DNA of 64,000 nucleotides from Stenotrophomonas maltophilia (GTDB taxonomy: Bacteria > Pseudomonadota > Gammaproteobacteria > Xanthomonadales > Xanthomonadaceae). Where the stretch lies: assembly GCF_002138415.1 (NCBI RefSeq), contig NZ_CP015612.1:1590001-1654000 (forward strand). The letters run 5' to 3'. A model generated the notes under the pieces. That model was not told the origin of the DNA and did no database searches. It saw only the letters and a program-made list of their open reading frames with translations. A program made the translations under genes and the position numbers. Below are positions 61,643 through 64,000 of the stretch, piece by piece; the first letter of the stretch is position 1, and every line of letters begins with the position of its first letter.

Positions 61643-62890
61643 TCACCGCCCGGCCAGCCACCCGATCACGCCGTCCGCAGCACGCAGGCCACTGGCATAG
61701 CACGCGGTCAGCAGGTAGCCACCCGTCGGTGCCTCCCAGTCCAGCATCTCGCCGGCACAGAACACGCCGGGCACTGCCCGCAGCATCAGGCCATCATCCA
61801 GCGCATCCAGGCGCACGCCGCCAGCAGTGCTGATCACCTCGGCCATCGGCCGTGGACGCAGGAGGCGCAACGGCAGGCGCTTGAGCGTGGCGGCCACCGC
61901 AGGCAGGTCGTGGCCCGCGTCCTTGCCAAGGATCTCGAACACCAGCGCGGCCTTCACCGCATCCAGGCCGGCCTGGCGGCGCAGATGCTCACCGAAACTG
62001 CGACCCTTGCGCGGGCGCGACAGATCGGCCAACAGGCGTGCTTCATCGCGTCCCGGCACCAGGTCCAGCCAGAACATGGCGTGGCCATCGCGGTTGATGG
62101 TCTCGCGCAGGTCAGCCGCCAGCGCGTAGATCAGGCTGCCTTCGATACCGTACTCGCTGGCCACGCATTCGCCCTGCAGCGATTGCGGTTGTCCGGACAG
62201 GTCGAGCCAGTGCGCGACCACCGGCTTCAACGGTGCACCGGCATTGCGCTGGGCGAAGAACGGCGTCCAATCCACGTCGAAACCGCAATTGGCCGACTGC
62301 AGGGGCGCAATGTCCACGCCACGCGCCTGCAGAGGCGCGACCCAGGCGCCATCACTGCCCAGCTGCGGCCAGCTGCCGCCACCCATGGCCAGCAGGGTGG
62401 CATCGGCATGCACTTCAACGGCGCCGTCTTCGGTTTCAAATCGCAGGGCGCCGTCGTCGCTCCATCCGATCCAGCGGTGGTGGGCATGCAGGCGCACGCC
62501 CTGTTCCTTCAGTCGGCGCACCCAGCCGCGCAGCAGCGGCGCAGCCTTGCGGTCAACCGGGAACACGCGGCCGGAGCTGCCGACATAGGTCTCCACGCCA
62601 AAGCCGGCAGCCCAGTCGCGCAGCGCCTGCGCGTCGAAACCATCCAGCCAGCGGCCCACGGCCGTGGATTGCTCGCGGTAGCGGCTGTCGAACAGCGGGC
62701 GCGGATCGGAATGGGTGAGGTTGAGGCCGCCCTTGCCGGCGATCAGGAACTTGCGGCCGGGCGAACCCTTGGCCTCGTACAGGTCGACCTCCAGCCCAGC
62801 GGCGCGCAGGCGCTCGGCGGCAAACAGGCCGGCCGGGCCGCCGCCGATGACGGCGACCCGCGGAGACGTTGCGGTATTACGGTTTGACAT
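61643..62890 (-). CDS. BaiN/HI0933-type NAD(P)/FAD-dependent oxidoreductase (TIGR03862 group)
   Basis: 415 aa from ATG 62890. FAD site VAVIGGGPAGLFAAERL, AGKGGLNLTHSDP and C-terminal CAGEMLDWEAPTGGYLLTACYASG (the GExxDxxAxTGGYN-type motif). Reaction not established for most members. The start overlaps the end of the FKBP gene, so both form one minus-strand operon. Confidence 0.87.
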   Translation of the reverse strand: MSNRNTATSPRVAVIGGGPAGLFAAERLRAAGLEVDLYEAKGSPGRKFLIAGKGGLNLTHSDPRPLFDSRYREQSTAVGRWLDGFDAQALRDWAAGFGVETYVGSSGRVFPVDRKAAPLLRGWVRRLKEQGVRLHAHHRWIGWSDDGALRFETEDGAVEVHADATLLAMGGGSWPQLGSDGAWVAPLQARGVDIAPLQSANCGFDVDWTPFFAQRNAGAPLKPVVAHWLDLSGQPQSLQGECVASEYGIEGSLIYALAADLRETINRDGHAMFWLDLVPGRDEARLLADLSRPRKGRSFGEHLRRQAGLDAVKAALVFEILGKDAGHDLPAVAATLKRLPLRLLRPRPMAEVISTAGGVRLDALDDGLMLRAVPGVFCAGEMLDWEAPTGGYLLTACYASGLRAADGVIGWLAGR

Positions 62891-63311
62891 CGAGCAGCTC
62901 GACATCGAACACCAGCGACGAGCCAGCCGGGATCGGGCCGACCCGGCGGTCGCCGTAGCCGTAGTCCGGCGGGATCATCAGCGTGCGCTTGCCGCCGACC
63001 TTCATGCCGGCCACGCCTTCATCCCAGCCGCGGATGACCTGGCCGGCGCCGAGCGCGAAGGTGAACGGTTCGCCACGGCTGACCGAGCTGTCGAAGGTCT
63101 TGCCGTGTTTGGTTTCGGTGCGGTTGTCGTAGATCCAGCCGGTGTAGTGCACGGTGACCTTGCTGCCAGAGACGGCCTCGGCGCCGGTGCCGGGCACGGT
63201 ATCGATGCGCTCGAAGGTGGTCAGGGTGCCGCCCGGCGGCGGCCCGGAGGGTTCGGTCGAGCAGCCAACGGCGGCGAGGGACAGCAGCAGGGGAAGCAGC
63301 AGGCGGCGCAT
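62877..63311 (-). CDS. FKBP-type peptidyl-prolyl isomerase lipoprotein
   Basis: 144 aa, start ATG 63311 with GGAG 7 nt upstream. Lipobox LAAVGC near residue 17 anchors it to a membrane; it then has the FKBP fold: VTVHYTGWIYD, FDSSVSRGEPFTFALG, VIRGWDEGVAGMKVGGKRTLMIPP, YGDRRVGPIPAGSSLVFDVELL. Periplasmic proline isomerase. Confidence 0.93.
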   Translation of the reverse strand: MRRLLLPLLLSLAAVGCSTEPSGPPPGGTLTTFERIDTVPGTGAEAVSGSKVTVHYTGWIYDNRTETKHGKTFDSSVSRGEPFTFALGAGQVIRGWDEGVAGMKVGGKRTLMIPPDYGYGDRRVGPIPAGSSLVFDVELLDVKP

Positions 63312-63381
63312 CGGGCGTCTCCAGAAGGGCGCAGGGCGAGGGCGGCAAGGGTAGCGCATCGGCGCCGGGTATCATGGGGGC

Positions 63382-63747
63382 ATGGCAAAACTCCTGCTCA
63401 ATCTGCGCAATGTCGGCAACGACGAATATGCCGATGTCTGCACGCTGCTCGACCAGCACGGCATCGCCTGGTATCGCACCGAACCCAGCCCGTGGGGCAT
63501 CTCCAATGGCGGCCTGTGGCTGCGCGAGGATGCCGATCATCCGCGTGCCAAGGCGTTGATGGCCGAGTACCAGGCCGAACGCGGGCCGCGCATCCGTGCC
63601 GAGCGCGAGCAGGCGTTGCGCGAGGGGACGGCGGAGACGTTCCGCAGCCTGTTCCGGCGGCGCCCGATGTTCGTGGTGCTGGTACTGCTGGGAATGGCAG
63701 TTGCGGCGGCGCTGGTGCTGCTGCCGTTCATGCTGTTGCGGGGGTAA
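63382..63747 (+). CDS. Small C-terminally membrane-anchored protein (DUF6164-like)
   Basis: 121 aa from ATG 63382. N-terminal ferredoxin-like stretch (KLLLNLRNVGNDEYADVCTL, IAWYRTEPSPWGISNGGLWL), charged helix, and a C-terminal anchor (MFVVLVLLGMAVAAALVLL). I recall this pattern as DUF6164; function unknown. Confidence 0.7.
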   Translation: MAKLLLNLRNVGNDEYADVCTLLDQHGIAWYRTEPSPWGISNGGLWLREDADHPRAKALMAEYQAERGPRIRAEREQALREGTAETFRSLFRRRPMFVVLVLLGMAVAAALVLLPFMLLRG

Positions 63748-63837
63748 GGGGGCTTCTGGCCGGGTTGCACCCGGCACCCGCCGATGCCAGGGCAACTACA
63801 ACAGCAACAGCAGGCAATCCATGGTGGGCAGGGCCGT

Positions 63838-63919
63838 GTGGGCAGGCTGGACACGCCGTAAACCCTTCCATGGGGGCTCGATGGCGCCATCCATGGCGCC
63901 AACGGTCCCGCCTGCCCAC
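63838..63919. repeat. Long imperfect palindrome with GTGGGCAGG/CCTGCCCAC ends
   Basis: End arms GTGGGCAGG near 63838 and CCTGCCCAC at 63911-63919 enclose two TGGCGCCA palindromes and a TTCCATGG/CCATGG pair. It looks like a mobile or intergenic repeat but only one copy is in this window. Confidence 0.5.
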
Positions 63920-63954
63920 TCCGCCCTGCCTCTGACAGGTTCAGGGGGCCTGCC

Positions 63955-63993
63955 GGGGTCGGATCCCTCTGCTGCGCAGAGGGCTCTGACCCC
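63955..63993 (+). repeat. 39-nt hairpin repeat, copy 2
   Basis: Same outer arms as the copy at 33576-33614, GGGGTCGGATCCC and GGGCTCTGACCCC, but apical stem CCCTCTGC/GCAGAGGG: four base pairs changed on both sides with pairing preserved. Confidence 0.85.
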
Positions 63994-64000
63994 TGAATCT

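Overview
The window is GC-rich, gene-dense gammaproteobacterial chromosome that reads as Stenotrophomonas, most likely the S. maltophilia group. The reasons are the xanthomonad-type gene content (CarboxypepD_reg-fused TonB-dependent receptor, fimT-pilV-pilW-pilX-pilY1-pilE cluster, comEC-exbB-exbD-msbA-lpxK-kdsB order) and several short palindromes ending in GTAG that match the SMAG REP family described for S. maltophilia. No insertion sequence, integrase, CRISPR array or rRNA gene was seen.

Layout. 0-4 kb: the tail of an SDR gene and a large TonB-dependent receptor closed by a strong terminator. 4.0-5.3 kb: a short AT-richer insert with a Fic-domain protein and a small exported protein. 5.4-14.7 kb: ppnN, then a tightly overlapped type IV pilus minor pilin/PilY1 operon. 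14.8-18.0 kb: tRNA-Asn, an orphan FimT-like pseudopilin, uvrB and two near-identical tRNA-Val genes. 18-22 kb: small proteins, a MipA/OmpV-like porin divergent from an OmpR/HK two-component pair. 22-33.6 kb: one long colinear block of comEC, exbB/exbD-like, msbA, lpxK, kdsB, a low-molecular-weight phosphatase, an NHL-repeat protein, uvrC and pgsA (lipid A/KDO export and synthesis plus DNA uptake and repair). 33.6-43.4 kb: a tRNA-rich stretch with four tRNA-Gly(GCC) copies and one tRNA-Cys. Between the Gly copies lie a flavoprotein, a hipBA pair and a four-gene ABC tripartite efflux operon.

43.4-53.8 kb is a patchwork of short transcription units: Nudix, GNAT, flavin reductase/ArsR, thioesterase, azoreductase/LysR, secreted hydrolase, P-loop kinase, AraC, a fluoride-riboswitch-controlled crcB, and a divergent phage-type repressor/Cro-like pair. 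53.8-57.2 kb is an oxygen-responsive module (CcoG-like ferredoxin protein, small membrane protein, group III truncated hemoglobin, HemN) with two FNR/Anr boxes. 57.2-64 kb holds tRNA-Leu, a BLUF photoreceptor, a nucleotide-sugar dehydrogenase, a GltS-like FMN protein, a GNAT enzyme among SMAG repeats, a BaiN-type flavoprotein, an FKBP lipoprotein and a small membrane protein.

The observations that stand out are: a 39-nt hairpin repeat present twice with compensatory base changes; direct tRNA-Gly repeats with cloned promoters bracketing accessory cassettes; the FNR-box module; the fluoride riboswitch; the Fic insert; a ten-G tract in a divergent promoter; and phase-coupled tiny upstream ORFs. 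I did not find a clearly new multi-gene system. The Fic/exported-protein pair and the covarying repeat are the best candidates for something undescribed.
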